A stretch of 64,000 bases of DNA from Pseudomonas sp. ABC1 (lineage in GTDB: Bacteria > Pseudomonadota > Gammaproteobacteria > Pseudomonadales > Pseudomonadaceae). A model generated the notes under the pieces. It saw nothing but the letters and a program-made list of their open reading frames with translations, had not been told where the DNA came from and searched no databases. The translations under genes and the position numbers were made by a program. Below, piece by piece: positions 51,847 to 60,500 of the stretch (its first letter is position 1; each line of letters begins with the position of its first letter). The stretch lies in the NCBI RefSeq assembly GCF_013395055.1, contig NZ_CP058349.1, forward strand, positions 3,533,501-3,597,500, given 5' to 3'.

Positions 51847-52925
51847 GCGCGTCCAAGTGCGACACGCGTAGCGTGTCTCCAAACTTCAAGCTGTAAGGTC
51901 AGCTTGGAGGATTTCCGCAAGGAAATCGAATGCTTGGGTATCCATCCCCAAGAATCAAAACCAACCCAGAAGTCCAATGCCTACAAGGACTTGCCGCAGC
52001 GGCGGTGGCAGACCCAAGGTCGTTTCAGCTATCGGAAGCGCGACCGCAGAACCAGCAGTAACTGTTCTGGATAGCCCACTTCACATCCACCCACGCGGGG
52101 ACGCTTCCCCCGCTGGGGGTGCCTCCTGCATCATTTTGAAACAGGAGGTCACAAATATAAAGACGTGTACCCAGGTAATGGTCCTCGTCTTTCCTTCCAA
52201 ACGGAGACATGAGCGAAAGCTCTGTCTGTCATTGTCCAACCATCGCCAGTATGGGGTGGCAGCGGACTCGTTGTGCGACCAACGGTAGCCTAGGGAAACA
52301 GGCGTCACTGGTAACGGTGGGGTTTGAAGCTTTCCCGACAATGTAGCCCCCAACAGGGTGCGGTTCTGCCGTGAGGCAGGCCGTAGACGCTCGGAGCAGT
52401 ACCGGGTCGAGGCGCTAGGCTGGCTGGTATTGGGTAACGCAAGTGAACTGCTGATAAACACCGTCAGCATTAACAAGCCAAAACTGCTGACAGGCTTGAA
52501 CCAAAAGGTATGAGGTTGGCTATTTCCGTTTGGACTGGAAATACGTCGCCATGAGGACCTCCGGTGAAAAGGCAGGCCCTAACCCAGTCGTGTGACAGGC
52601 AGGGAACGTGGTAAGCCCGTATCGCTGCCCATGTGGCAGGCAAGCCGCAAGGCGAGCTGTTGGCGGTGCGGGTATGGGATCGCAGAGAAAGCGAATGCCG
52701 GGCTGTAATTGCCGGGATAGGGGTTGGGACATTACCCCACGGGAAACCGGGCAGACTTCTGCGTGGTCTTTCGTCGCATGATCCCTGATTGACCCTGACT
52801 CAATAATCCAAAGGCTCGGCGTCAGTGAGCCTCAACTTGACCAACTCTGGCGGGAACACGTTCCCGTCAGGGAGTACGTGTGCCTCCGTTCGGGGTGGTC
52901 TCAACCATCGTGAGAGGAAAGCAGC

Positions 52926-54623
52926 ATGATAGCGCTCAGCCAACTGGCCGGGCCTGCGCTTTCCGGCGTACCGCAGCAGTGGCACGACATCGACTGGTGT
53001 CGAGTGCAGCGGAACGTCCGGGGAATGCAGGTGCGGATTGCGAAGGCTTGTCGGGAAGGCAGATGGCGCAGGGTGAAAGCTCTGCAACGGATGTTGACCC
53101 GCTCGAAGTCGGCCAGATTTCTAGCCGTACGACGAGTCACTGAAAACCAGGGTAAGCGCACGGCGGGAGTCGACCGCGTGCTCTGGGATACACCTGACGC
53201 CAAATGGAAAGCGGCAAAGGGTTTGAAGCGGCGCAGATACCAGCCACGGCCTTTACGGCGTGTGTTCATTCCGAAGTCGAATGGGAAGGAACGCCCCCTG
53301 GGTATCCCGACCATGACCGACAGGGCCATGCAGGCGCTCTACCTGCTGGCGCTGGCGCCCATCGCAGAAACCACGGGCGATCCGAACAGCTACGGCTTCA
53401 GGATCGAACGCTCGACGGCGGATGCGATGGCGCAGTTATTCGTCTGCCTGTCTCAAAGGACCTCGGCCCGATGGGTGCTGGAGGCGGATATACAAGGGTG
53501 CTTCGACCACATCAACCATGACTGGTTGATCGCCAACGTCCCGACGGACAAGGTGATCCTTCGGAAATGGCTGAAAGCCGGTGTGATCCATAAAGGTCAG
53601 CTACAGGCAACGGATGCTGGTACGCCACAAGGCGGGATTATCTCGCCAACCTTGGCAAACATGGTCCTCGATGGCCTGGAAGCGCAGCTCAAGCAGTATT
53701 TGGGCGTGACCAAGGCCAAGAAGCTGAAAGTCAATGTGGTGCGGTATGCAGATGACTTCGTAATCACGGGTGCCTCCCCGGAGGTGCTGGAGAATGAAGT
53801 CAAGCCTTGGATAGAGCAGTTCCTGGCGACACGCGGGCTGCGGTTGTCACCCGAGAAAACGCAGATCGTCCACATAGACAAAGGCTTCGACTTTCTGGGA
53901 TGGAACTTCCGCAAGTACCAAGGGAAGCTCCTGATCAAGCCGAGCAAGAAGAACGTCAAGGCGTTCTATGGCAAGGTCAAGGAAGTCATCGAGAGCAGCA
54001 AGACGGCCAAGCAAGAGGACATGATCCGAAAGCTGAACCCGATGCTGCGGGGCTGGGCGCTGTATCACCAGCCAGTGGTGGCCAAGCAGGCGTACAGCCG
54101 TATGGACAACAGAGTGTTTCTAAAACTCTGGCGTTGGGCAAAACGGCGGCACCCGAACAAATCGCTGCAATGGGTCCGGAAGAAGTATTTCCGGACCCTT
54201 GGCGAAAGAAGTTGGGTGTTTGCCACCACGGTAGCAGGGGAAAGCGGGAGCAAACGGGAGGTCGTGTTGTACTCGCTGGCGAGTACGCCGATCGAGCGGC
54301 ACAGAAAGGTGAGCGGGGAATACAATCCCTTCGATCCCTCCATGGAGGAAATGGGCGAAAACCTGCGAATGGCGCGGATGCTGAAAAAGCTGAAGTACCG
54401 GACGCAGATCATGAGCCTGTACCGTAGTCAAAATGGGCTGTGTCTGCTTTGCAAGCAACCGATCACCAGGGAAACGGGATGGCACGACCATCACGTCATC
54501 TATCGCTCACAAGGCGGTGGAGACACCTTGGAGAACCGGGTATTATTGCACCCTGGTTGTCACCAGCAGCTTCATGCTCGTGGGTTGACAGTGAACAAGC
54601 CGGCCCCTTCGGGGGCTTTGTAG
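52926..54623 (+). CDS. ltrA: Group II intron-encoded reverse transcriptase/maturase with HNH endonuclease
   Basis: A 565-residue intron protein for splicing and retrohoming. RT blocks: RPLGIPTMTDRAMQALY (RT2), LEADIQGCFDHINHDWL (RT3), AGTPQGGIISPTLANMVLDG (RT4), catalytic RYADDFVITG (RT5, Y274-D277), LSPEKTQIVHIDKGFDFLGW (RT6-7). The maturase X region is about 330-430, and the C-terminal HNH endonuclease reads CLLCKQPITRETGWHDHHV...HPGCHQQLH. GAGAGGAAAG precedes the ATG. No frameshift or missing catalytic residue, so mobility looks possible. HNH excludes class C introns. Confidence 0.96.
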   Translation: MIALSQLAGPALSGVPQQWHDIDWCRVQRNVRGMQVRIAKACREGRWRRVKALQRMLTRSKSARFLAVRRVTENQGKRTAGVDRVLWDTPDAKWKAAKGLKRRRYQPRPLRRVFIPKSNGKERPLGIPTMTDRAMQALYLLALAPIAETTGDPNSYGFRIERSTADAMAQLFVCLSQRTSARWVLEADIQGCFDHINHDWLIANVPTDKVILRKWLKAGVIHKGQLQATDAGTPQGGIISPTLANMVLDGLEAQLKQYLGVTKAKKLKVNVVRYADDFVITGASPEVLENEVKPWIEQFLATRGLRLSPEKTQIVHIDKGFDFLGWNFRKYQGKLLIKPSKKNVKAFYGKVKEVIESSKTAKQEDMIRKLNPMLRGWALYHQPVVAKQAYSRMDNRVFLKLWRWAKRRHPNKSLQWVRKKYFRTLGERSWVFATTVAGESGSKREVVLYSLASTPIERHRKVSGEYNPFDPSMEEMGENLRMARMLKKLKYRTQIMSLYRSQNGLCLLCKQPITRETGWHDHHVIYRSQGGGDTLENRVLLHPGCHQQLHARGLTVNKPAPSGAL

Positions 54624-54629
54624 AGGCTT

Positions 54630-54663
54630 GAGCCGTATGCGTTGAAAGACGCACGTACGGTTC
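54630..54663 (+). ncRNA. Domain V of the group II intron
   Basis: A 34-nt hairpin, the canonical domain V length, with the AGC catalytic triad near its 5' end (GAGCCG), a GAAA tetraloop (GTTGAAAGAC) and the 2-nt bulge on the 3' strand. It lies right after the intron protein gene and before domain VI. Confidence 0.93.
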
Positions 54664-54747
54664 TTAGGGGGGAATCGGCCAGCAATGGCCGGTTCCTACC
54701 CGACTCATTGTCCAGGCCTCTGTTCGAGGTGACGGACTTCTCCTTGC

Positions 54748-54822
54748 GTCTCCATAGTTCAATGGATAGAACAAGCCCCTCCTAAGGGCTAGATACTGGT
54801 TCGAATCCAGTTGGGGACGCCA
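54748..54822 (+). tRNA. tRNA-Arg (anticodon CCT)
   Basis: 75 nt with acceptor GTCTCCA/TGGGGAC, D-arm TAGTTCAATGGATAGA, anticodon loop CTCCTAA (CCT), T-loop GGTTCGAATCC and encoded GCCA end. It begins 43 nt after the intron 3' end. Its promoter is upstream of the intron, so transcription must pass 2.8 kb of intron. Confidence 0.96.
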
Positions 54823-54971
54823 CTTTCGCTTATGACGTATCAGCCGTTCTGCTATCTGGGATACCAGTGTTCAGTCGCCGTGGCTTCGTGTGGATTGGTC
54901 GTGGCAGCGCTCCGGCGGGCCGCCCCGTCTGCGGCCGGCCGGATACCGGCTTGAGCGTGGGGAGGCTGTGA

Positions 54972-55709
54972 CTATTCGTTCTCTCTGCGAGATTCACGTT
55001 GCAGCTGATAGACGAAGCGTTCGATCTGGCGTTGCAGCAGCCCACTGATCTGGTGGAAGCGCAGTCCGCAGAAGGTGGTGTCGAGCTTTTCGTCGAATAT
55101 CACATGGCGCAGTTCTACTGCGGTTTCAACCCTGCCAAAAGGAAGCTGGGCGATCAGTTGGTCGTAGACCTGGCCAGTCTGCAGGCGCTCGCGCATGTCG
55201 CCTTTGACACTCAGCTTGCAGCCCGTGGCGGACATGTCCAGCAGTGAGCCTTCGAGGATGATGCTGAGCGGCTTGCCGCTCAGTGCCGCCTTGGCGTTCG
55301 AGGGGCCGATCAGTTGTGCCCGGTAGGCATTGCGGCGCTGGTGGTGGTTGATCTCGCTGGGTATCGAGGTCCAGTAGCAGGGGGCGTTGTCCATTTCGCT
55401 CTTGTAGAACGGCGGATGGCTCTCCCAGGTCGTGCGCACGCCGTCCAGCAGGCTCTCGACGTGAAAGCTTTCTCCGGCTTCGACCAGGGCCTGGGCGTCT
55501 GTCGGAATGAGCTCGTCGAGGGCCATCCAGCCTTTCTCGCGGTTTATTTCTATCAGGTAACTCTGGTAGCGCGTCGAGCGGTTGGCGAAGCGGATCAGCA
55601 GCGGGGAGCGATTTTCCAGAAGCGAGCGAAGGTGCGCATGGATTTCCAGTGGGGTGCTGAGAACCTTGGGTGGCTGTGGGCCTTGCTCGTCGAAAAAGGG
55701 GTTGGACAC
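54972..55709 (-). CDS. ycgR: Flagellar brake protein YcgR (PilZ domain, c-di-GMP receptor)
   Basis: A 245-residue protein with an N-terminal YcgR domain (about 15-115) and a C-terminal PilZ domain. The c-di-GMP motifs are RRNAYR (RxxxR, near residue 125) and DMSATGCKLSV (D/NxSxxG). When c-di-GMP rises, the protein slows the motor through the stator or switch. GTG start. It is the last gene of a minus-strand group with flgN and flgM. Confidence 0.93.
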   Translation of the reverse strand: MSNPFFDEQGPQPPKVLSTPLEIHAHLRSLLENRSPLLIRFANRSTRYQSYLIEINREKGWMALDELIPTDAQALVEAGESFHVESLLDGVRTTWESHPPFYKSEMDNAPCYWTSIPSEINHHQRRNAYRAQLIGPSNAKAALSGKPLSIILEGSLLDMSATGCKLSVKGDMRERLQTGQVYDQLIAQLPFGRVETAVELRHVIFDEKLDTTFCGLRFHQISGLLQRQIERFVYQLQRESRRENE

Positions 55710-55765
55710 GTTGAACTGCTCTCCGGCACAAAAGGCGCCCAGCCTCTGGTCTGCTGGGCGCGTCG

Positions 55766-56242
55766 TCAGGCTTGGCTGAGTGGGCGCTGCTGGGCGGCGG
55801 ATCGGGTCGCTCCGCCACGGCTATTATAGAGGTTGGTCGGTGCGCTGCTGCCTCGCAGGATCGACAGCATGTCGCCGACTGCTGAGCGATTGGCCTGGAT
55901 CAGTTGACCGTTGCGTTGATTGGCGGTCTTGCAGTCGGTCAGCAGGGCTTCCAGAGTCGCTGCCTGCTCGAGTATGGATTCGCCATCTGACTGTTTGCTG
56001 GCGAAGTGCTGGAGTCCGCTTTTATCGGCTTCCAGGCCGTGCTTGGCCAGTAGCAGGCGACGCGCTTCGGCGTGTTGGGTGAGCAGTGCCAGCAGTGGTT
56101 GTTTGCTGGTCAGTATGCTTTCGAGCGTTTGCAGGTCGCGTTCGGACAGGGCGAGGAATTCCCGTTCCGTCAACTCAAGCAGTCGTTGGGCGCTGCTGGT
56201 GTCGTCGACAAGTTGTTGCAGAAGATCGGCGTCTTGCATCAT
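55766..56242 (-). CDS. flgN: Flagellar export chaperone FlgN
   Basis: A 158-residue helical chaperone for the hook-filament junction proteins FlgK and FlgL. Helices are seen at LLQQLVDDTSSAQRLLELTE, LQTLESILTSKQPLLALLTQ and LEALLTDCKTANQRNGQLIQ, ending in a disordered Ser/Arg tail. The ATG pair at 56242/56239 gives two possible starts. It follows flgM by 40 bp. Confidence 0.9.
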   Translation of the reverse strand: MMQDADLLQQLVDDTSSAQRLLELTEREFLALSERDLQTLESILTSKQPLLALLTQHAEARRLLLAKHGLEADKSGLQHFASKQSDGESILEQAATLEALLTDCKTANQRNGQLIQANRSAVGDMLSILRGSSAPTNLYNSRGGATRSAAQQRPLSQA

Positions 56243-56282
56243 GGGCTCTGGCTCAGGCGTCCGGCAGAGCTGAATCTTGCGA

Positions 56283-56606
56283 TCAGCTCTGGGATTCGAA
56301 TGCGATCAGTTTGCTGGCTACGCGTTGGCTGTCGACCTGATAGCTGCCATCTGCGATTGCCTGCTTCAATTGGGCTACGCGCTGCTCATCCACGCTGGGC
56401 TGCTCGCTCAGCTTTTCGCTGGCTTGTTGCAGGCGTTGTGCTTGAGCGCTGAGTTGTACGCTTTCTCCGCTGCTCTGTGCAACCGTGCCTACCTTGTTGT
56501 CGTCCTGGGGCTGAGCGCTGCTGGTGCGCTCCTGAACCTGGACATTATTGTTGCGGGAACTCGCTGGCGTTGGTGTTCCGCCTGGACGATTGAATTCGAT
56601 GACCAT
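56283..56606 (-). CDS. flgM: Anti-sigma-28 factor FlgM
   Basis: A 107-residue, mostly disordered protein that holds FliA until the hook is complete and FlgM is exported. The N-terminal half is low complexity (Pro/Ser/Gln); the C-terminal FliA-binding helices are ESVQLSAQAQRLQQASEKL and RVAQLKQAIADGSYQVDSQR, the family signature. The ATG at 56606 (MVIEFNR) matches P. aeruginosa. A FliA-type promoter lies 37-63 bp upstream. Confidence 0.93.
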   Translation of the reverse strand: MVIEFNRPGGTPTPASSRNNNVQVQERTSSAQPQDDNKVGTVAQSSGESVQLSAQAQRLQQASEKLSEQPSVDEQRVAQLKQAIADGSYQVDSQRVASKLIAFESQS

Positions 56607-56642
56607 GATGCAAACCTCGATGAAATCTGGACGCTTGCCAGT

Positions 56643-56669
56643 TTCTCGGCAATTTTGCGGCAAACTTTA
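56643..56669 (-). promoter_or_regulatory. FliA (sigma-28) promoter of flgMN
   Basis: On the minus strand TAAAGTTT, an 11-nt spacer and GCCGAGAA match TAAAGTTT-N11-GCCGATAA with one mismatch in 16. It lies just upstream of flgM, giving FliA-dependent synthesis of its own anti-sigma factor. Confidence 0.85.
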
Positions 56670-56713
56670 ACTTTTATTTCCCGGAGCGACGTGCTCTTCA
56701 TCATGTCGCTTGC

Positions 56714-57463
56714 TTACATATCCACTTCTACCTGTCCCGGTCCTGTCACTCTGGCCTTGATCGTACGGCCTGAGTTCGAGTTTTTTACTCGTATCTGTGT
56801 ACCGGGGGCGCCATCGGCGAGGGCTACGCCCGTCATCCTGACGTTGAGTGTCGAGCCTTTCGCGTTGATCACGACCTGGTCGCCCTTGCGTATGACCTCG
56901 ACCTGGTTGATCTGTGCTGGCGTCAGCACCTGGTTGTTCAGTGTGTTGCGTGTCAGTCGGGTGCCGATCACTTGCTCCAGGTCGGTCATGTAGCCCTGGG
57001 TCAGGACGCCGACATCCCGCTCTATCAGGCTGACATCCGCTTCGGCGAGGATTGTATCCCGCTGCAAAGGGCGGCGGGTCACGATTACGTCGCGAAAAAG
57101 GCGAACCTGTGCTGGCACGAAGACCGACCAGGGGCTTGAGCCTTCACAACTGACGCGTACGGTGACCCGGCCTATTGGCTGAGAACTTTCCTGTCTGCTG
57201 CTCAGCGGAATATCGCATAATGCCAGGCGCAATCGAGGGTCTAGTCGGTTGACGACGACTTCATGGCGGCCGCTGATCTGGTTTTGTTGCAGATAGTCCG
57301 TCACGGACTGCTCAAGAAATTCCTGGGTCGCGTCGATAAGCTGCTGTGGTCGCGTCGTCGAGTCAGCTTCGACAGGCTGGCTCAGCATCAGCGAAACCGG
57401 TAAAAGAAGGGCGCCAGGCACTGTTTTTGTGGCGCGTCGGAAAAAAGTCATCAGAGTGTTCAT
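56714..57463 (-). CDS. flgA: P-ring assembly chaperone FlgA
   Basis: A 249-residue periplasmic protein that helps assemble the P ring. Signal peptide (ALLLPVSLMLSQPVEA), SAF-type domain and the C-terminal ChapFlgA region (VIRKGDQVVINAKGSTLNV, GQTIRVKN-like GTQIRVKNSNSGRTIKARV). The client FlgI is encoded at 62929. No strong Shine-Dalgarno; a second ATG is at 57451. A sigma-54 site lies 13 bp upstream of the start. Confidence 0.93.
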   Translation of the reverse strand: MNTLMTFFRRATKTVPGALLLPVSLMLSQPVEADSTTRPQQLIDATQEFLEQSVTDYLQQNQISGRHEVVVNRLDPRLRLALCDIPLSSRQESSQPIGRVTVRVSCEGSSPWSVFVPAQVRLFRDVIVTRRPLQRDTILAEADVSLIERDVGVLTQGYMTDLEQVIGTRLTRNTLNNQVLTPAQINQVEVIRKGDQVVINAKGSTLNVRMTGVALADGAPGTQIRVKNSNSGRTIKARVTGPGQVEVDM

Positions 57464-57475
57464 GACGCTCAGCCA

Positions 57476-57491
57476 AGCAAGGGGCGTGCCG
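57476..57491 (-). promoter_or_regulatory. Sigma-54 promoter for flgA
   Basis: On the minus strand CGGCACGCCCCTTGCT matches the sigma-54 consensus closely. The predicted start of transcription, near 57465, falls almost at the flgA ATG, so the mRNA leader would be very short or translation may begin at the second ATG. Confidence 0.65.
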
Positions 57492-57543
57492 GCTGTTGGT
57501 TGGGCGCCTTTCGTGATCGTGCACGTTCAAGAGGAAGACTGGC

Positions 57544-58476
57544 ATGGCCGGTGTATTGGATTCGGTTAACCAGCGTACCCAGCTCGTGGGGCAGAATCGC
57601 CTGGAACTGTTGCTGTTTCGCCTGGATGCCGGGCAGTTGTATGGCATCAATGTGTTCAAGGTGCGTGAGGTTCTGCAGTGCCCGCACCTGACGATACTGC
57701 CGAAGTCCAGTCCGGTCGTACGCGGCGTGGCGAGCATTCGTGGCAATACCCTGCCGATTCTCGATCTTTCCCTGGCCACCGGGCGTGGCAGGCAAGCGGA
57801 CCTGAAGACGGGGTTCGCCATCATCGCCGAATACAACAACAAGACGCTCGGATTCCTGGTGCATTCGGTCGAGCGCATCGTCAATCTGAACTGGGCGGAT
57901 ATCCTGCCGCCGCCGCGCGGAGCCGGGCGTGATCACTACCTGACGGCGGTAACCCATGTCGATGGGCAACTGGTCGAGATCATCGATGTGGAGAAGATCC
58001 TGGCCGAAGTCGCACCGCTGTCCGAAGAGGTGTCGCCGGATATCGTGAAGGCGGACGACCAGCAGAAAGCGGCGCAGTTTCGCATTCTGATCGTCGATGA
58101 CTCTTCGGTGGCGCGCAAACAGATCATCCGCTGCCTGCAGAACATCGGGCTCGAAGTGGTGGCGCTCAACGATGGTCGCCAGGCGCTCGATTACCTCAAG
58201 GCGATGGTGGAGGAGGGGCGCAGGCCGTCCAGTGAGTTCCTGATGCTGATCTCGGACATCGAGATGCCGGAAATGGATGGTTATACGCTGACGACCGAGA
58301 TCCGCCATGATCCACGTATGCAGGATCTGCATATTCTGCTGCATACTTCGCTTTCCGGTGTGTTCAACCAGACGATGGTCAAGCGTGTGGGGGCGGATGA
58401 TTTTCTTGCCAAGTTCCAGCCCGATGGGCTGGCTGAGCGTGTCATAGAGCGTATTCGTGGTGCTGAGGGAAACTGA
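57544..58476 (+). CDS. cheV: Chemotaxis coupling/response protein CheV
   Basis: A 310-residue protein with an N-terminal CheW domain (about 15-160: LELLLFRLDAGQLYGINVFK, GVASIRGNTLPILDLSLATG) and a C-terminal receiver (about 175-305; ILIVDDSSVARK, acceptor Asp in LMLISDIEMPEMDG, Lys in DDFLAKFQPD). It couples some receptors to CheA and buffers phosphate. Adjacent to cheR, divergent from flgA. Confidence 0.95.
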   Translation: MAGVLDSVNQRTQLVGQNRLELLLFRLDAGQLYGINVFKVREVLQCPHLTILPKSSPVVRGVASIRGNTLPILDLSLATGRGRQADLKTGFAIIAEYNNKTLGFLVHSVERIVNLNWADILPPPRGAGRDHYLTAVTHVDGQLVEIIDVEKILAEVAPLSEEVSPDIVKADDQQKAAQFRILIVDDSSVARKQIIRCLQNIGLEVVALNDGRQALDYLKAMVEEGRRPSSEFLMLISDIEMPEMDGYTLTTEIRHDPRMQDLHILLHTSLSGVFNQTMVKRVGADDFLAKFQPDGLAERVIERIRGAEGN

Positions 58477-58515
58477 AGTGACCTCTCTGGTAGTTGATTT
58501 GGCGAGGCTTTATTA

Positions 58516-59337
58516 GTGTCGGGCGATCTGGATTTCGAACAGTTCCGCATTTTCCTGGAGAAGTCGTGCGGCATTCTCCTGGGAAGCAATAAGCAGTACC
58601 TGGTGTCCAGTCGGCTGAACAAGCTGATGGCGCAACACAGTTTCAAGAGCCTGGGCGAATTGCTCAAGGCGATTCAGAGCCAGCCTCGCAGTGGTTTGCG
58701 CGAGCTGGTCGTGGATGCGATGACCACGAACGAGACCCTGTGGTTTCGCGATACCTATCCCTTCGAGGTGCTCAAGGGCAAGGTGCTTCCGGAGATGCTC
58801 AAGCTGTCGGGCGGGCGCCTGCGTATCTGGTCGGCGGCCTGTTCGTCGGGGCAGGAGCCGTATTCGCTGTCGATGAGCATCGATGAGTACGAACGCAGCA
58901 ACCCCAGTCAGCCGAAGGTTGCGGCCCAGATCGTCGCGACGGAGCTGTCGCCGACCATGCTGGCCGCCTGCAAGGCGGCGGAGTACGACAGCCTTGCCAT
59001 CGCCCGTGGGCTTTCGCCCGAGCGCTTGCAGCGTTATTTCGATGTGGTGACGCCGGGGCGCTGGGCGGTCAAGCAGGCTGTTCGCAGCCGTGTCGAATTC
59101 CGCGTGCTGAACCTGCTCGACAGCTATGCCGCACTGGGCAAGTTCGATGTCGTGTTCTGCCGGAACGTGCTGATCTACTTCTCGGCGGATGTGAAGAAGG
59201 ACATCCTCAAGCGCATTCATGCCACGCTCAGGCCCGGCGGCTACCTGTTCCTGGGAGCTTCCGAGGCGCTCAACGGCCTGCCGGAGTTGTACCAGATGGT
59301 GCAATGCAGTCCGGGGATCATCTACAAGGCGCGCTGA
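58516..59337 (+). CDS. cheR: Chemoreceptor methyltransferase CheR
   Basis: A 273-residue SAM-dependent enzyme that methylates receptor glutamates and counteracts CheB. N-terminal helical domain, TTNETLWFRD, SAM-binding WSAACSSGQEPYSLSM, and the family motif FDVVFCRNVLIYFS. GTG start; 39 bp after cheV. Full length. Confidence 0.95.
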   Translation: MSGDLDFEQFRIFLEKSCGILLGSNKQYLVSSRLNKLMAQHSFKSLGELLKAIQSQPRSGLRELVVDAMTTNETLWFRDTYPFEVLKGKVLPEMLKLSGGRLRIWSAACSSGQEPYSLSMSIDEYERSNPSQPKVAAQIVATELSPTMLAACKAAEYDSLAIARGLSPERLQRYFDVVTPGRWAVKQAVRSRVEFRVLNLLDSYAALGKFDVVFCRNVLIYFSADVKKDILKRIHATLRPGGYLFLGASEALNGLPELYQMVQCSPGIIYKAR

Positions 59338-59470
59338 GTCCCGGCAGGCGGCAGAAAACTGTCGCCTTGGGCGTTTTTGGCCATCTGAACCAGGGTTGAA
59401 AGTGGGTGCCTTGACGCTGCTTATGTTCTGTTCTGGATAAAACCCTTTCAAAATCAATCTGTTACTTGTG

Positions 59471-59486
59471 TGGCATGTCCTTTGCT
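59471..59486 (+). promoter_or_regulatory. Sigma-54 promoter for flgBC
   Basis: TGGCATGTCCTTTGCT matches TGGCACG-N4-TTGCW at all but one position. It lies 39 bp upstream of flgB in the gap after cheR. Confidence 0.85.
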
Positions 59487-59525
59487 TGGCCCTGTGGAAA
59501 CAGGCTCGCATTCGGCAGGCAGGTC

Positions 59526-59933
59526 ATGAGTATCAGTTTCGACAAGGCATTGGGGCTTCATGAAAAGGCTTTGGGCTTCCGCGCGCAGCGCGCAGAGGTG
59601 CTGAGCAACAATATCGCCAACGCCGATACGCCCAACTACAAGGCGCGGGATATCGAATTCTCCAGTGTCCTTGAGGCGCAGCAGGCTTCCGCTGGGCAGG
59701 GCGCGTTCAACGCTGCGCGCACCAGCGAACGCCATATCGAGGCACAAGGGCTGGAGATCGCCGATCCTTCGCTGCGTTTCCGCACGCCTCACCAGCCTTC
59801 TCTTGACCAGAACACTGTCGATGTCCAGATCGAGCAGTCCAACTATGCCCAGAACGCCATCGACTTTCAGGCAAGCTTCACGCTGCTGAACAGTAAGTTC
59901 AAAGGGCTGATGAGCGCCCTGCGTGGCGAATAA
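59526..59933 (+). CDS. flgB: Flagellar basal body rod protein FlgB
   Basis: A 135-residue proximal rod subunit. It has the rod N-terminal motif RAEVLSNNIANADTPNYKA and helical C-terminus (NYAQNAIDFQASFTLLNSKF). A strong sigma-54 promoter is just upstream. Begins the flg operon. Confidence 0.96.
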   Translation: MSISFDKALGLHEKALGFRAQRAEVLSNNIANADTPNYKARDIEFSSVLEAQQASAGQGAFNAARTSERHIEAQGLEIADPSLRFRTPHQPSLDQNTVDVQIEQSNYAQNAIDFQASFTLLNSKFKGLMSALRGE

Positions 59934-59963
59934 CCTGCGTGGCGCGAATTAAGGAGTGCATCC

Positions 59964-60407
59964 ATGTCACTGAGTAATGTCTTCAATATCGCTGGTAGCG
60001 GCATGAGTGCCCAGAGCACTCGCCTCAATACCATCTCCAGCAATATCGCCAACGCCGAGACGGTGTCGTCCAGCGTCGACCAGACTTACCGCGCGCGCCA
60101 TCCGGTGTTCGCGACGGTGTTCCAGCAGGCCAATGGGCAGCCGAACCAGTCCCTGTTCGCCAACCAGGACGATGCGGGCGTCGGTGTCCAGGTGCTGGGT
60201 GTGATCGAGGATCAGGGCGAGCTCCAGGCCCGTTATGAGCCGAGTCATCCGGCAGCCGATGAGAATGGCTATGTCTACTACCCGAATGTCAATGTGGTCG
60301 AGGAAATGGCCGACATGATTTCGGCGAGCCGCTCGTTCCAGACCAATGCCGAATTGATGAACACGGCCAAGACCATGTTGCAGAAGGTGCTGACGCTGGG
60401 GCAGTGA
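59964..60407 (+). CDS. flgC: Flagellar basal body rod protein FlgC
   Basis: A 147-residue rod subunit with N-terminal STRLNTISSNIANAET, the HPVF segment after it, central YEPSHPAADENGYVYYPNVN and C-terminal MADMISASRSFQTNAELMNT. It follows flgB by 30 bp. The next gene is flgF and not flgD or flgE. Confidence 0.96.
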   Translation: MSLSNVFNIAGSGMSAQSTRLNTISSNIANAETVSSSVDQTYRARHPVFATVFQQANGQPNQSLFANQDDAGVGVQVLGVIEDQGELQARYEPSHPAADENGYVYYPNVNVVEEMADMISASRSFQTNAELMNTAKTMLQKVLTLGQ

Positions 60408-60500
60408 TTGCCCTCGGTCTGTCACGGGGGCTTTCATAGGCGCCCGTGCCGGGGTCGATCGTTTGCCATGGGTGGCAAGGCGTTGCCGCTGTTTCACCGG

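Larger units (their letters stand above)
51857..54704 (+). mobile_element. Group II intron (2848 nt) in the tRNA-Arg leader
   Basis: The 5' end is GTGCGACACG (GUGYG consensus). EBS1, TTGGAC at 52530-52535, is in the loop of a perfect hairpin (TATTTCC/GGAAATA, 52521-52543) and pairs exactly with IBS1, GTCCAA at 51851-51856, the last six bases of the 5' exon. The RT-HNH protein lies in domain IV. Domain V is 54630-54663; domain VI follows with bulged A at 54698 and ends ...CCTACCCGAC. All ribozyme parts I can check are present, so it is probably active in splicing. The region 51857-52925 is structured ribozyme RNA (domains I-III and the start of IV) with no gene. Confidence 0.95.

Noticed and set aside
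51977..52732. Small open frames on both strands inside the intron before the RT gene
   Set aside because: This is the ribozyme RNA (domains I-III); the EBS1 hairpin lies within it. No frame has coding character.
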